Shown here: one piece after another, positions 1 through 9,825 of the stretch
Position numbering within the stretch: the stretch's first letter is position 1
Layout of the letters: each line of letters opens with the position of its first letter
DNA from: Clavaria fumosa
Lineage: Eukaryota > Basidiomycota > Agaricomycetes > Agaricales > Clavariaceae
DNA length: 64,000 nt
Direction: 5' to 3'
Assembly (NCBI GenBank): GCA_951802425.1
Contig: OX637794.1
Coordinates: 1,178,001 to 1,242,000, forward strand
Program-made: the position numbers and the translations under genes
The notes under the pieces: model-generated
What the model was told of the DNA's origin: nothing
Database searches by the model: none
Seen by the model: the letters and a program-made list of their open reading frames with translations, nothing else

Positions 1-579
1 ATTTTGCGTCAGCGTCGTCGTCTGTGGTGAGTGCGTCTGCGCCTATCATGGCTGCGTCTACGTTAGTGTCTACGTCGCCGGTGGTGGGGAGGCCGCCGTA
101 CGCGCCGTCACGGTTTACTCGAGGACGTGAACTCCTGCCTCTTGAGACATACCATTATTATCTTTTTAATAAAAATTATTGTAATAGTGGCTTCTCTTCG
201 TCGTAGGGCATGGTTGTTGAAACACGATTTGCGGCGGCGGCAGCATGTGGTGGCGGGCGGGTGTGAGCGGAAAGTCGCGCGCACTGCGTGGGTACTACTG
301 GTAGGGTGACAGTGATGCAGTTGAACTTGAAAGGTGGTTGAACTTATTATAATAATGGGATATCCCGCGCTTCGGTACCAGGTGCCAAAACGAAAATGTG
401 CCATTATGCAGAGGCGGAGACGTACTATGAGTACATTGCAAGTACAAGATCCAGGTGCTCAGAAATATGAAAGAAAACAAGCCCGACCATGTGTAGTATA
501 GCGCTCGGGTTGGAGCGGCGTTGGAACGGGTACAAATTTTGCTCAAACGGGTCCGCTTTCCACCTGCGTTTGGATCTTC
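1..579. other. Left edge, no supported gene
   Basis: A plus-strand frame is open from the window edge to 206 and encodes a Ser/Ala/Pro-rich stretch, which could be the end of an exon that starts outside the window. The rest (207-579) shows no convincing coding frame, repeat or RNA gene. The low complexity means the open frame may be chance. Confidence 0.3.
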
Positions 580-1749
580 TTAGATCTCGCAAAGGAAAAG
601 AATCTGGAACGCTTGCGCTTCTACGCAACAACGTATCAGAAGGGTGCTGTTTAATGAAGCCAGATTCGGGTCACATACCTCAATGGGCAAAGACTCTGCA
701 CCTGGCATTCCCATCACGCGTGCCCTCACTGTCGGGGGAATATCCAAATGTTTGGTAGTGAAATCGACTGCCGCAAACTCTGGAAGTGTCCACACGGCTT
801 CCCGGCGCCGCGCATATAACGCCAATGCAATGCCAGCGAGATAAACTAGAAGAACATATCCGCTCCAGTGCTTCTGGATCGAGGCACCGAATCCGAGTAT
901 CAGAAGTAATAGCCCGTTAAGGATGGCCCATAGTGCTCCGATTGAACGCTGAGTGACATTATCAGGCTCGACGGATACCAGCACACCATAAAATGACGCC
1001 TGAGATTCGAAGCTGATCCAATGGTCCTCTACGCGGGGACTTCTATAAGCATAGGGTTCTTTCCGAACGATCGTCTTCCGGGGGGTCTTGTATCGGCCTT
1101 CTTTCACTTTGGCCTCCCGTATCGCTGCGCTTAGGATATCCTCTGGAATAGGAATGAGGCCCCGCAAACGGGCGATACCTGATGACTGGGTGGCGATACG
1201 GATTGCTCCCCCCTCGTGTTCCGTAGGCCACGACTTGAGGATTTTCGGCTTGAAGTCGCGAGCTGCATCAGACGGTACGAACCTCCATGCTCTCAAACAT
1301 GCTGTCCAGTTCACAAAATATCCCAGACAGCTGAGTGCAAAGAACTGGCTGATCCAGCTCCAGTTCGTGTACCAAGCAGCCAAGAAGGTTCCGACGGTAA
1401 GAATCACACAGAATAGGGCAGCAAGACGTTGTTGGAGTCTGCCTGTCGATGCCCCGAAATAAGCAGTGGTGAGGAGGTTGCATGCGTCTTGTAGCGAGAG
1501 GTCCCGCGCGCTTGCAACTGCCAGAGCTTCGATCTGCCACCGATCCATCCACCATTTATCTGTTGAGCCCTCGCTGATCTCCTGCCTGTCTTCGGTGGGG
1601 ACCGGGATGGAGGTTTTGACGCCGACACTTGTGGCACCTTCGTTTCCACCGTCTCTCGATGAGACTCTATCACATAGACAGCCTAAGGGCTCACCTTTGG
1701 ATACCGGAATGCGGAGGGGGTTTCTGACTTTCACTGGGATCGGAAGCAC
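580..1749 (-). CDS. Hypothetical four-TM membrane protein
   Basis: This is a 389-residue uninterrupted minus-strand frame; I do not recognise the family. The first 100 residues look soluble and polar. Four hydrophobic segments follow as two hairpins, at about residues 109-128 and 134-153, then 270-289 and 296-313. The loop between the hairpins (about 155-268) is charged and contains a basic stretch near 216-230. The layout suggests an integral membrane protein with a large soluble loop. The N-terminal start is uncertain, because a plus-strand open frame (1709-2578) overlaps the first codons by about 40 bases and an upstream exon is possible. It is one of the few regions here not assigned to a mobile element. 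Function is unknown. Confidence 0.5.
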   Translation of the reverse strand: MLPIPVKVRNPLRIPVSKGEPLGCLCDRVSSRDGGNEGATSVGVKTSIPVPTEDRQEISEGSTDKWWMDRWQIEALAVASARDLSLQDACNLLTTAYFGASTGRLQQRLAALFCVILTVGTFLAAWYTNWSWISQFFALSCLGYFVNWTACLRAWRFVPSDAARDFKPKILKSWPTEHEGGAIRIATQSSGIARLRGLIPIPEDILSAAIREAKVKEGRYKTPRKTIVRKEPYAYRSPRVEDHWISFESQASFYGVLVSVEPDNVTQRSIGALWAILNGLLLLILGFGASIQKHWSGYVLLVYLAGIALALYARRREAVWTLPEFAAVDFTTKHLDIPPTVRARVMGMPGAESLPIEVCDPNLASLNSTLLIRCCVEAQAFQILFLCEI

Positions 1750-2578
1750 CGCTTGGCGTACGCGTATTTTTTGTCCGGCTGCCTACGGTGCATTTCATCT
1801 GACGAAAGATCTAGTTTATCCCTTTCTCGCAATTCTTAATGCACAGGAAGTTGCTGCGAGCATCGACTTCGACACCCTAATTGCGGAATCAAGACGGCTT
1901 TCCATGTCTGGGGTTCTCGGATTACTCGAGGCAGATATACTCTTTGCAGAGCCAGGGACTTCGCAACCGGAATTTTGGAGATTGATCCAAGGAATTCTAG
2001 GGATCGGATCACTGAGGGTACTAGGCAGGATTTGCAAATCGCCTTGCTTCGAGAAGCTGCATTTGGTACATGGCATAAAGCCGCCCGAATCCGTGCAAGC
2101 CAGGGAGTTTTGGCTCCAACAGGAGTCATGGCCAGAGATTCACATTCTTGATATGGGTCAGGAGGAAACCAGTTATCACCGGATCAATCAGGGGTCTGGT
2201 CCGCAAGGAAAACTGCTTCGGAATTCGAAGGATATCATTACTGAAAGTGACTTTTGTGGAGCAGAAAGCACAGGCGATTCGGGAGTGACAGAAACGGCCA
2301 GGCAAGATACCCCCACTTCCGAGCTCGAAGAGGAAAAGCCAAAACCCGCATGGGTAGTAGACGGAATGGGTTCTGGGTGGGTGAAATTGTGGCCTGAGTG
2401 CGGGCCAGGGTTATCGCGTAGCTCTTCTGATTCCATCGTTCGATCTCCGTCAATATGTCTGCCCTTCCGGGTGGTAAGAGAGACAGAGGATCCCATCTTC
2501 TTGCCGCTGAGACGGTGGGATAGTTCCAAAAACAAAAGTGCTGGCACGCCGGAAAATCCAGGAGTCGTGAGAGCTTGA
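1709..2578 (+). CDS. Hypothetical protein, poorly supported
   Basis: The plus-strand frame is open from 1466 to 2578. The part before about 1750 is antisense to the four-TM gene, so I take the ATG at 1709 as the earliest plausible start. The product would have about 290 residues. Its first half looks like ordinary globular protein and the middle has an acidic Glu/Lys-rich patch, with no signal peptide and no recognisable motif. The opposite strand also has open frames of 160-170 codons in 2188-2720, so base composition may be favouring long frames. If real, it is divergent to and slightly overlapping the minus-strand neighbour, or it is an exon of a larger gene. Confidence 0.28.
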   Translation: MRRGFLTFTGIGSTAWRTRIFCPAAYGAFHLTKDLVYPFLAILNAQEVAASIDFDTLIAESRRLSMSGVLGLLEADILFAEPGTSQPEFWRLIQGILGIGSLRVLGRICKSPCFEKLHLVHGIKPPESVQAREFWLQQESWPEIHILDMGQEETSYHRINQGSGPQGKLLRNSKDIITESDFCGAESTGDSGVTETARQDTPTSELEEEKPKPAWVVDGMGSGWVKLWPECGPGLSRSSSDSIVRSPSICLPFRVVRETEDPIFLPLRRWDSSKNKSAGTPENPGVVRA

Positions 2579-3186
2579 CAGTTAGGCTGCGGGGCCACTT
2601 GTGGACGGTGCAATGCGCGTGTTGCCAGTCGCTGCGGTGTTGCAGGATTGACTCTTCTTGAGCTTGTGGGCGAGGCGACAGGATTCGTTCTGGGCAGCAC
2701 AATAGGGGGAGAAAGAGCAATGCTTATGGAGTAGGAGGATTAGGCATTATAAATGCAGAGCGGTGATAGTGCTGGCAAGAAGCGGGGGCAATTTATAGAT
2801 GACCATGTCAATTTGGAAGGAGCTGACTTGGACCTGGCCTGTTCTGCTGCGGACGTGTCGGCCTTGAAGTGTACCTGATCTTTGTCGGCATTGAATTTTG
2901 TGTGAAGCGGACCTTGATTAAGACCTGCCATTGAACACGGTCGCCGCACATCATACTCTGGATGAGACGCAGAGGTTAGACGATTCGTATAATGCCTGAA
3001 GGAAATTAGAAATACAAATGACGGGCCATTCGCGGTTTGAGATCAGGCGATTTGTACTGCATGCGTCCCTCATTTGACTGCGTGTGAGTGGGCCTTGAAA
3101 AAGCGGGACAGATCCACGTTCAAATATGGACTTGAGGGCGCTTATTACTAAGGCGGAATTTGTCAAGCGGTGACTTTGGTTTGTTA
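2579..3186. other. Intergenic, nothing recognised
   Basis: No open frame above about 70 codons and no repeat or RNA gene was recognised here. Confidence 0.4.
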
Positions 3187-3376
3187 CTAGCAGCTAACCC
3201 GTGCTATGCTACGGTTGCAGCCTGCACTACACTATTTGTTGTTTACTACCTGGATCCTCCCACCCTCACTGCGCTCGGGGGGCCCCACCAAAATGAGGCT
3301 TGAGGCTTGAGGTTTGTTGTTTGCATCATGTGCTTTTGTCTTGTATCACGTGATCGATGTTAAATTGTAGTATAGA
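3187..3376 (-). mobile_element. Candidate 190-bp non-autonomous Helitron
   Basis: Read on the minus strand, the segment begins with TCTATACTAC (complement of 3376 down) preceded by A, and ends GTTAGCTGCTAG (complement of 3198 to 3187) followed by T. Just before the CTAG end lies a short GC-rich hairpin, CCGTAGC-ATA-GCACGG with one bulged base. Helitrons are known to start with TC, end in CTRR after a small hairpin, and insert between A and T without duplication. No coding capacity is visible. The 5' boundary coincides with the point where the adjacent Helitron Rep fragment loses similarity, so truncation is an alternative reading. Confidence 0.4.
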
Positions 3377-3961
3377 TGAAGATGGGAGAATGACCTGCTG
3401 TCCAAGCTCATGAAAGTCCATAGGTTCATCAGCACTGGAGAGTAAGTCCTTGAGGCCAGAGTAGAGAGAGGCTTGTAGTTTCTGCTGGTTTTGCTTGAGG
3501 TAACTAAGGCAATTCTGATCTGCAGAAGCCCACATATCGACCAGCCATTCTTGGAAGAGACAGCCACCCTGCAAAATGGTTCCAAACTCTGTTCGCCTTG
3601 TGTGTATATGGTAGGCATAGTAGCAGGTTTGTGAGACACATTTAGGATTTTGAATCTCAGGATTTTGTTCACACATCTCATAGTGCCAGCCATGTTCACC
3701 ATAAGGGAATCAAAGAACATAACATAGACAGCCATATGCTGGATGTCCATCAGAGATACATTGCAGAGTTTGGTTGCATTTACAAAGGATGATGTCTTGA
3801 CTGTCTGTGGCCTGGGTGCCATCACCTGGAACTATCACAGCAACCTCATCAGCAGTTGGAAGGTTATACCAATGTCGATCCTGGCCGAGGTCAACATGGA
3901 GTTGGATTGTTGCATGCTCATCTGCATCAGGGAACCCCTGGAGAATCTCATATGCTTGTTT
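3377..3961 (-). pseudogene. Helitron Rep/helicase N-domain fragment (downstream part)
   Basis: The minus-strand frame continues the Helitron protein interrupted at 14814. From the TSD at 3953-3961 it reads through YNLPTADEVAVIVPG and FPYGEHGWH to a block with YYAYHIHTR, LFQEWLVDMWASADQN and ELGQQVILPSS. These are hallmark blocks of the helitron-like N-terminal domain of Rep/helicase proteins. One in-frame TGA occurs at 3710-3712, between YVL and FPYGEHG, where family members read through. Similarity stops near 3377. The rolling-circle nuclease motifs and the helicase domain are absent from the window, so the copy is dead. Confidence 0.85.
3953..3961 (+). repeat. 9-bp target-site duplication, left copy
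   Basis: TGCTTGTTT at 3953-3961 is repeated in direct orientation at 14814-14822, at the outer ends of the inverted-repeat element. Joining the flanks over one copy restores the Helitron reading frame (…YKQA|YEIL…) on the minus strand, which shows the repeat is a true insertion footprint. Confidence 0.88.
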
Positions 3962-4300
3962 CACCAGATTCAAGCAAATTGATGCATCACATAAGCTAAT
4001 TACCATAAATACGTGATGCATCAATAAGGGTAATGAGCTTTTGGGCTTTTGGGCTTGCCCCACCATGCATTGTCATGCATCCCACTTGCTTATGCCTGCC
4101 CGCCTTTGCCACTCGCCGCCCGCCCTTCTGCTGCCACGTGCTGCCCGCCTGCTGCTGCCACCTGCCACCCGCCCTTCTGCTGCCACGTGCTGCCCGCCCT
4201 GCTGCCACCTGCCCGCCCTTCTGCCACCACCCGCCACCCGCTCCCCACCCCGCTGCTCTCGCCCTGCTGCCGCTGGCATTCCCCGCACTACTGCTACATC
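3962..4300 (+). repeat. Left terminal inverted repeat with minisatellite
   Basis: Inverted counterpart of about 14450-14813. The outer 100 bases are unique AT-rich sequence with ATGCATCAC twice. The inner part is a tandem array of units of about 24 bp (CCGCCCTTCTGCTGCCACGTG and variants). Long open frames through the array are low-complexity and are not genes. Confidence 0.85.
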
Positions 4301-4490
4301 AGGAAAAGTGTGAAGTGACTTATGATTACTTAACTTTACTTAGCCATCTTAAATGTGTGATTAAGACTATCAAGACAGTCTCAGATGACAAAGTTGTCTT
4401 GGGGATGTCTTAATTTTTTTATAAATAATGGAATCTAAGACATGATAAGTATAATCAAGTAGCCAAGATCATAAGCACCAGATGAAAATA
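4301..4490. other. Left interior arm of the 10.9-kb element
   Basis: AT-rich, non-coding. ATCAGGAAAAGTG near 4300 recurs inverted at about 13010-13027. TAAGAC-type hexamers are frequent, as in the other interior arms. AAATA at 4486-4490 is the left TSD of Gypsy-1. Confidence 0.6.
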
Positions 4491-4780
4491 TATCAGACTG
4501 GGTCTCACACAACTTAAGCGTAAGGTCATGACGACAATACTAAGATAAGGGGAAAAGGGTACAAGAATGGAAAAGACGTAGTATATATAGCGAACGCTTC
4601 GGCATTTGCCAGCGTTCCCACGCTCGGACCTCTCGGATCACGTGATGCGCCCAGGCCCAGGTCATGTGATCTTACGATTATGTAATCTGACCACAGCCAC
4701 AGGTCATGTGACCTTCCAACAACCCTCCCCAGTTTCTCCACAACTGCACTTTGGGATGGCTTACATAAGCGATCCTAACA
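4491..4780 (-). repeat. Gypsy-1 3' LTR
   Basis: 290 bp, TG...TA ends. On the minus strand it holds several CACGTG/CATGTG motifs, a TATATATA box and, about 43 nt further, ATCTTAGTATT, the presumed transcript 5' end. Confidence 0.93.
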
Positions 4781-4791
4781 TCACCCCCCTC

Positions 4792-7700
4792 TTAAGGCTG
4801 TGCGTCCCGACCAGCTAGCTTGGCCTTGTCGGGGTGGGAGAGGAAGAAGTCCCGGAGAAGCAACGTTACATTAGTGAGGTTCCTACGGGGCTCCCAAGTG
4901 TTTTCCTCCACTGGATATCCCAACCACTTCACCAAGTACTTCACCCCACGTCCCACCTTCTTAACATCAAGGATCGCCTCCACATCATACTCCAGGTGGT
5001 CGTCATCAATCGTAGGGGGTGGAGGGGGAGGCAGGTTCTGAGAAGGGAAGGAGGGGGGGTGGTATGGTGTCAACAGCAACTCATTGAAGACCCGATGGAT
5101 GCGCCAGGCCCGAGGGAGCTTGAGGCGATACCCAGCAGGTCCCACCTTCTCCTCAACTGCAAAGGGGCCTGCTCTCTTGTTGTCAAGCTTTTTACAGGGC
5201 CGGTCCATCTTCAAGTTTCTAGTATCCAGCCAGACCAGATCTCCCTCAGAGTACTCCCGACTTGGGCGTTTCCCCTTATCGTAGCTCTTCTTCATCGCTG
5301 CCACCGCTTTCTCCATTGCCTCCTTGGCTGCTCTTCGGGACTCCGTGAGCTTAGCCATCCACTCGTCTGCCGCCGGGTTCACCTCAGAAGGTGGCCGGAG
5401 CCCCCCATTCCATGGGTGTCGTCCATAATCGAGGAAGAAAGGTGTCTGTCCTGTCGCTGAGTGCTCACGATTATTAAGAGCAAACTCCGCAGTGGACAAC
5501 CATTCAGCCCAGTCATCCTGGAGATGGTCCACATAAGCCCGGAGATAGATCTCCATCTCCTGGTTCGCCCGTTCTGTCTGTCCATCAGTCTGTGGATGAA
5601 AGGCAGTACTTGGATTTGCCTTTACCCGGATCATGGAGTAGAACTCCTTCATGAAGCGGGACACAAACTGGGACCCCCGGTCACTCACAACCTTGTGAGG
5701 GACTCCATGGTCACGAAACACTCGATCCCGGAGGAGACGTGCCGCTCCAAGTCCTGTGAGGTCGAGCCCAATCGCTTCGAGCAGTGTCCGTTTCATGAAT
5801 TTGTCGACAATAACAAGGATGGCATTATGTCCACGGGAGAGGGGGAGGGGACCGACTATGTCCCATGAAATCACCGACCAGGGACCATCGGGCACCAGAT
5901 GGGGGTGTAGTGGGGCAGCACGCTTGGTACGGTCGGGCTTCGTCCGCTGGCATGTCTCACACCCCTGGGCATACCAATCCGCATCTTTTACCATGTCCGG
6001 CCACCAATAACCCTTCACTAGTGCTGCTCTCAACTTCCGGGGCCCAGGGTGTCCAGCAGCGGGGAGGTCATGCTCAAACTCGAGAACGGCCTCACGAGCT
6101 CCTAGGGGGACCCAAGTGACTATCCCCTTCCGCCAGAGTCCAGCACGATCTCGTGTCCACTCATCATCAAGCTCCTCCGGCTTCTGTATGTGTACCGCGC
6201 TATTTTTCTGGAGTAGCGTCTCCATTTCCGATGTGAATGACACACGGACTTCCGTTTCCGGGAAAACCTGCACCGGTGCATCCTCCTCCACCATCTCTCC
6301 ATAGTCCGGTCTCCGGGAGAGTGCATCTGCCTTTGTATTCGACTTGCCAGTGCGATACTTTATCTCAAAGTCAAAGCACTGGAGCTCTCCAACCCAACGA
6401 ACCTGCCTCGGCTTCAACTTCTGGGGCTTCCGGAAGTACTGGAGGTTTGCATGGTCCGTCCAGATCTCAATCGTCTCCTCTGCTCCAATGAGGTATGCTC
6501 GCCACTCGCGAAGTGCCCGAATCACAGCCAAGAACTCCTTGTCGTACACATCGTAGTTCTTCTCAGCTGCAGTGAGGGCCTTGGAGATATAGTCAACAAC
6601 TCTCCAGGTTCCATCCATCTGCTGCTGCAAGAGCACTCCACCAGTTGCCAGGTTGCTTGCATCTGTCTCTACCTTCCATCTCCCTTTGTCCTGAGGCAGA
6701 GCCAAGACCGGGGCCGATATGAGTGCCTGGCGGAGATCTCGGAAGGCTGCTTCCTCCTCCTCCTCCCATTTCCATGGAACATTCCCAGTCAGCTGGAAGA
6801 GTGGCTTTGCCCGGGCAGAAAGATTCGGGATGTGTCGGCGGAGGTAGTTCAGCATTCCATTGAACCTCTGGACATCCTTCACATTCTTGGGACGTGGCCA
6901 ATCTCGGACTGCCGCACCCTTGGCTGGATCATGCTCTAGTCTGTTGTGGGAGATCTTCATCCCCAGGAAGATGATCTCGCTCTTCTCAAACTCGCATTTA
7001 CTGAGTTTGAGACACAACCCATTCTCTCCAAACTTCCTCAAGACCCGATCCATCCAGTACCGGTGTGTAGCCAAGTCCTCTGCAAACACAATGACATCAT
7101 CCACATAGGCCCTCACATGTCCTCCTGCAATCTCCTCCCTCAACACATGATTCATGAAGCGTTGGAAGGTAGCAGGGGCATTCTGCAGTCCAAACCACAT
7201 GACAGCTGGTTCGAAGAGTCCACGGGGTGTCAGGAAGGCGCAGCGGTGCTGGTGCTCGGGCCAGACCTGCATAGATGGGAAACCTCCCTTTGCATCAATC
7301 TTAGAGTAGATCGACGCTCCTTTAAGCACATCCACTGTGTCTCGGATGTGGGGGAGGGGGTACTTGTCCTTGATCAGGTGTGCATTCAGCCTCGAGTAGT
7401 CGATGATTGGCCGCAGTTTGTCCTTCTCATGTTTGAAGAAGAAGGGGCTGGCATACGGGGATTTTGAGGGCCAGATTCGTCCAGAAGCAAGCTGCTCATC
7501 CACCCAATGGTTCATCTCCACCATCTCCTGCCATGTCAAAGAATACAGCTTGGAGGAGAGGTGCTCAGGGTCCTTTTTGAACTCGATCTTAATATCGAAG
7601 TCTGGTCGGGAGCGGGGAAGTTCATCCCACTTCGCTTCACTAAACACCAAAGGGTAGCGGCTGGGCCAATCGGGGGTAGGGCCAGAGTTGGGAAAACGGG

Positions 7701-8637
7701 TGTCCAGAATACTCGTGGATGCAAGGGTACTCGTTTTCAGGGGTGCAGAGGCTCGAGGGGATGGGGAACACTGTGGGGGGCAGCGGGTAAGGCTCAGCTC
7801 TGCCTTCTGCCAGTCGATATCCGGGTTATGCCGCTTGAGCCAGTCATGCCCAAGGATGACCTTGTGGGACTGGGTCTTTCCCAGCAGAAAGTGGATCCGC
7901 TCCTGGTGGTCACCAACTCTCACCAGCACCTCTATCCCATACCGGACCTTTCCATTCCTGTTCTGTGTCCCATCCACATTATACATGGTGATTGGGTTCA
8001 GCAGGAGAGATGGCTCCAGTCCCACTCCTTTCGCCCACTCCAAATCCATGAAGCAGTTGGTGCACCCTGAGTTGACAAGGGCCTTCATTGTGGTCCCTTT
8101 GCCAGTGCTGAAAGCCTCCAAGTGCACCTGGATGGCTAGCTCTTGTGGCACATGTTTCCGCACTTCTGGCCGCACTCTGGTTAGGCGCTCTGCCAGTCTC
8201 ACTTCCTCCTTCACCTCAGCCCCAATTCGGGTATGTCTCCGCTGCAAGATAGTATATCGGGGTATACTTGCAGCAGGCACAGGGACAGAAAGGGGGCTGG
8301 CACACTTCTTCTCCCCAGTGGGAGTCCTCCTCTCTCTCTCACACAGCTCTATGCAGGCTCGGAGCTGTGCAATCTCTTTCTCATATCCCTCCGCCATTTG
8401 GGGGGCACATGGTGCTGCCCGGGTTTGGGCCCTTGGGACCTGCAGACGCGTATCAGGCAGGGGGCAGAAACGGACAGCATGGCCAGTCTGGTGGCATCGG
8501 AAACAACATCTCTCATCAGCAGGGGCCCATCCTCGGGCCATGGCCACATCTGGAGTACACAGCAGAGGGGTCACAAGAGGTTGCGAAACGGTCACGGCAG
8601 GTCGCGGTAGGGTCGCGGTGGGTCGCGCGGGGGTCAC
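4792..8637 (-). CDS. pol: Gypsy-1 Pol polyprotein (PR-RT-RH-INT-chromodomain)
   Basis: This frame of 1281 codons is uninterrupted and in the same frame as gag upstream; the two are separated only by a TGA at 8677-8679 and 13 codons. Near residue 45 is a CCHC zinc knuckle (CFRCHQTGHAVRFC). The protease loop near residue 189 reads LVNSGCT, with Asn in place of the catalytic Asp. RT has the AYVDDVIVF active site, and RNase H has ETDAS and WTDHANL. Integrase has an HHCC finger (GHPG...CETCQRTK) and a DDE core (SWDIVGPLP, VSDRGSQF, QTDGQTERANQE). The C-terminus is a chromodomain (YLVKWLGYP, ENTWEP). The chromodomain presumably tethers integration to marked chromatin. The unusual start is an annotation effect of the upstream stop; Tf1-type elements use a single Gag-Pol frame. 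Confidence 0.92.
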   Translation of the reverse strand: MTPARPTATLPRPAVTVSQPLVTPLLCTPDVAMARGWAPADERCCFRCHQTGHAVRFCPLPDTRLQVPRAQTRAAPCAPQMAEGYEKEIAQLRACIELCERERRTPTGEKKCASPLSVPVPAASIPRYTILQRRHTRIGAEVKEEVRLAERLTRVRPEVRKHVPQELAIQVHLEAFSTGKGTTMKALVNSGCTNCFMDLEWAKGVGLEPSLLLNPITMYNVDGTQNRNGKVRYGIEVLVRVGDHQERIHFLLGKTQSHKVILGHDWLKRHNPDIDWQKAELSLTRCPPQCSPSPRASAPLKTSTLASTSILDTRFPNSGPTPDWPSRYPLVFSEAKWDELPRSRPDFDIKIEFKKDPEHLSSKLYSLTWQEMVEMNHWVDEQLASGRIWPSKSPYASPFFFKHEKDKLRPIIDYSRLNAHLIKDKYPLPHIRDTVDVLKGASIYSKIDAKGGFPSMQVWPEHQHRCAFLTPRGLFEPAVMWFGLQNAPATFQRFMNHVLREEIAGGHVRAYVDDVIVFAEDLATHRYWMDRVLRKFGENGLCLKLSKCEFEKSEIIFLGMKISHNRLEHDPAKGAAVRDWPRPKNVKDVQRFNGMLNYLRRHIPNLSARAKPLFQLTGNVPWKWEEEEEAAFRDLRQALISAPVLALPQDKGRWKVETDASNLATGGVLLQQQMDGTWRVVDYISKALTAAEKNYDVYDKEFLAVIRALREWRAYLIGAEETIEIWTDHANLQYFRKPQKLKPRQVRWVGELQCFDFEIKYRTGKSNTKADALSRRPDYGEMVEEDAPVQVFPETEVRVSFTSEMETLLQKNSAVHIQKPEELDDEWTRDRAGLWRKGIVTWVPLGAREAVLEFEHDLPAAGHPGPRKLRAALVKGYWWPDMVKDADWYAQGCETCQRTKPDRTKRAAPLHPHLVPDGPWSVISWDIVGPLPLSRGHNAILVIVDKFMKRTLLEAIGLDLTGLGAARLLRDRVFRDHGVPHKVVSDRGSQFVSRFMKEFYSMIRVKANPSTAFHPQTDGQTERANQEMEIYLRAYVDHLQDDWAEWLSTAEFALNNREHSATGQTPFFLDYGRHPWNGGLRPPSEVNPAADEWMAKLTESRRAAKEAMEKAVAAMKKSYDKGKRPSREYSEGDLVWLDTRNLKMDRPCKKLDNKRAGPFAVEEKVGPAGYRLKLPRAWRIHRVFNELLLTPYHPPSFPSQNLPPPPPPTIDDDHLEYDVEAILDVKKVGRGVKYLVKWLGYPVEENTWEPRRNLTNVTLLLRDFFLSHPDKAKLAGRDAQP

Positions 8638-8676
8638 AGTGGGTCGCGGTGTCCGTTCCGTGAGTATCCCATCCAG

Positions 8677-9243
8677 TCACCTTTGCTGGGCATCAAGCCT
8701 CTCAGCCAGCACCTTCCATTCTCCATATGTCTCTGGCATCGGGGAGACACCATAGATTCTCTCCACCAACCTCCTACTCAGGTTCAACTCCAGCCAATGG
8801 ACTAGGATTCCTGAGTCCTTCTCTGCACTCAACTTCGCCCGTCGGAACAGTGTCTCGAATTTTGCGAAGAACTCTGGTGCTGTCATGGCACCCTGTTTCA
8901 GCCCTGCAATATCGGCAAGGGCAGTCACACAGTCATTCGGGTCATCGAATGCGCGCTTCATCTCCTCCACAAACTCTGCCCAGGTTCCGGCCTCGCCACT
9001 ACCCAGGATCTCTTCCGCCTTCATATTCGCCCACTCTGCAGCGAATCCTTCTCCAGTAATTTTGCTCAGAGCAAGAAGGACCTTCACCAGGTCCACAGCA
9101 TAGACAGTCGGGTTCGCCATAAACAGGAGGCGAAGGGATCGGAGGAACGTACGGAAGTTCCTTTTCTGCCCATCAAAGGGGGCAACAGATAGGTCAAGCC
9201 TCATAGGTTGGGCTACAGGCAGGGCGACATGGTCTGCCATCAC
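8677..9243 (-). CDS. gag: Gypsy-1 Gag (cut short by TGA)
   Basis: The frame starts with ATG at 9243 and gives 188 residues before a TGA. It has a retrotransposon Gag (capsid-like) fold signature: a hydrophobic N-terminal block with FDGQKRNFRTFLRSL, then WAEFVEEMKRAF and PEFFAKFETLFRRAK. Gypsy-2 has CGA at the position of this TGA (QQRRLDG), so the stop is a C-to-T change at a CpG. The ancestral frame ran straight into Pol, making a Gag-Pol of about 1480 codons. Confidence 0.88.
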   Translation of the reverse strand: MMADHVALPVAQPMRLDLSVAPFDGQKRNFRTFLRSLRLLFMANPTVYAVDLVKVLLALSKITGEGFAAEWANMKAEEILGSGEAGTWAEFVEEMKRAFDDPNDCVTALADIAGLKQGAMTAPEFFAKFETLFRRAKLSAEKDSGILVHWLELNLSRRLVERIYGVSPMPETYGEWKVLAERLDAQQR

Positions 9244-9812
9244 AAGCCCTGGATGCTGTAAATAAAGTTCCAGGCCTCGGGCACTCAGGATTTCTTCGAT
9301 CTCTTAACAGTCCTGTCCTCTTAGGCTGCTCTTCTGTGTACTTATGTACCTATAGAACTCTTATTCTATGAAACTTTTGTTAACGTGGGGCCCAAATGGT
9401 GTCCCAGGTGGTCACTCCACAACTCCTAATGAGTTGCCCGTGCGCCCTTCTGACAATGGTCACAGAGCAAGGGCCCTGTCCACTGGACCAGGAAACTACA
9501 GAAAGACTATGTAGGGGCCTTTCCTTGCCCTGTACACTACACGATTCACTGGTACGTAGCTGTAAAACAAAGTTCCGGGCCTTGGGCACTCGGTATCACT
9601 TGGGGAGGACTTGGGGAGGGTCACAGTTGACTTCCTCCTGGTCTGGTCACGTGTATCTACACACAGTAAAAATTTTGCGCGGTTCTGTTACACACCGCGG
9701 GCAGGGTAAAGGAGAAGAGGATGATAGGGGCTGAGCTGTGACAACGTGTCACAGTTTGAAATTAAGGGTCCAGGCTAGCCGGGTTAGGACACGGGGCTAG
9801 GGCGGACAGGCG

Positions 9813-9825
9813 GATCTTAGTATTA
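9813..9825 (-). promoter_or_regulatory. Gypsy-1 self-complementary primer binding site
   Basis: Directly inside the 5' LTR, one base from its end, the minus strand reads AATACTAAGAT. This is the exact complement of ATCTTAGTATT within the LTR downstream of the TATA box. No match to a tRNA 3' end is obvious. Tf1 and sushi elements are known to prime reverse transcription by folding the transcript's first 11 nt onto the primer site; the 11-nt match here fits that mechanism. Confidence 0.75.
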
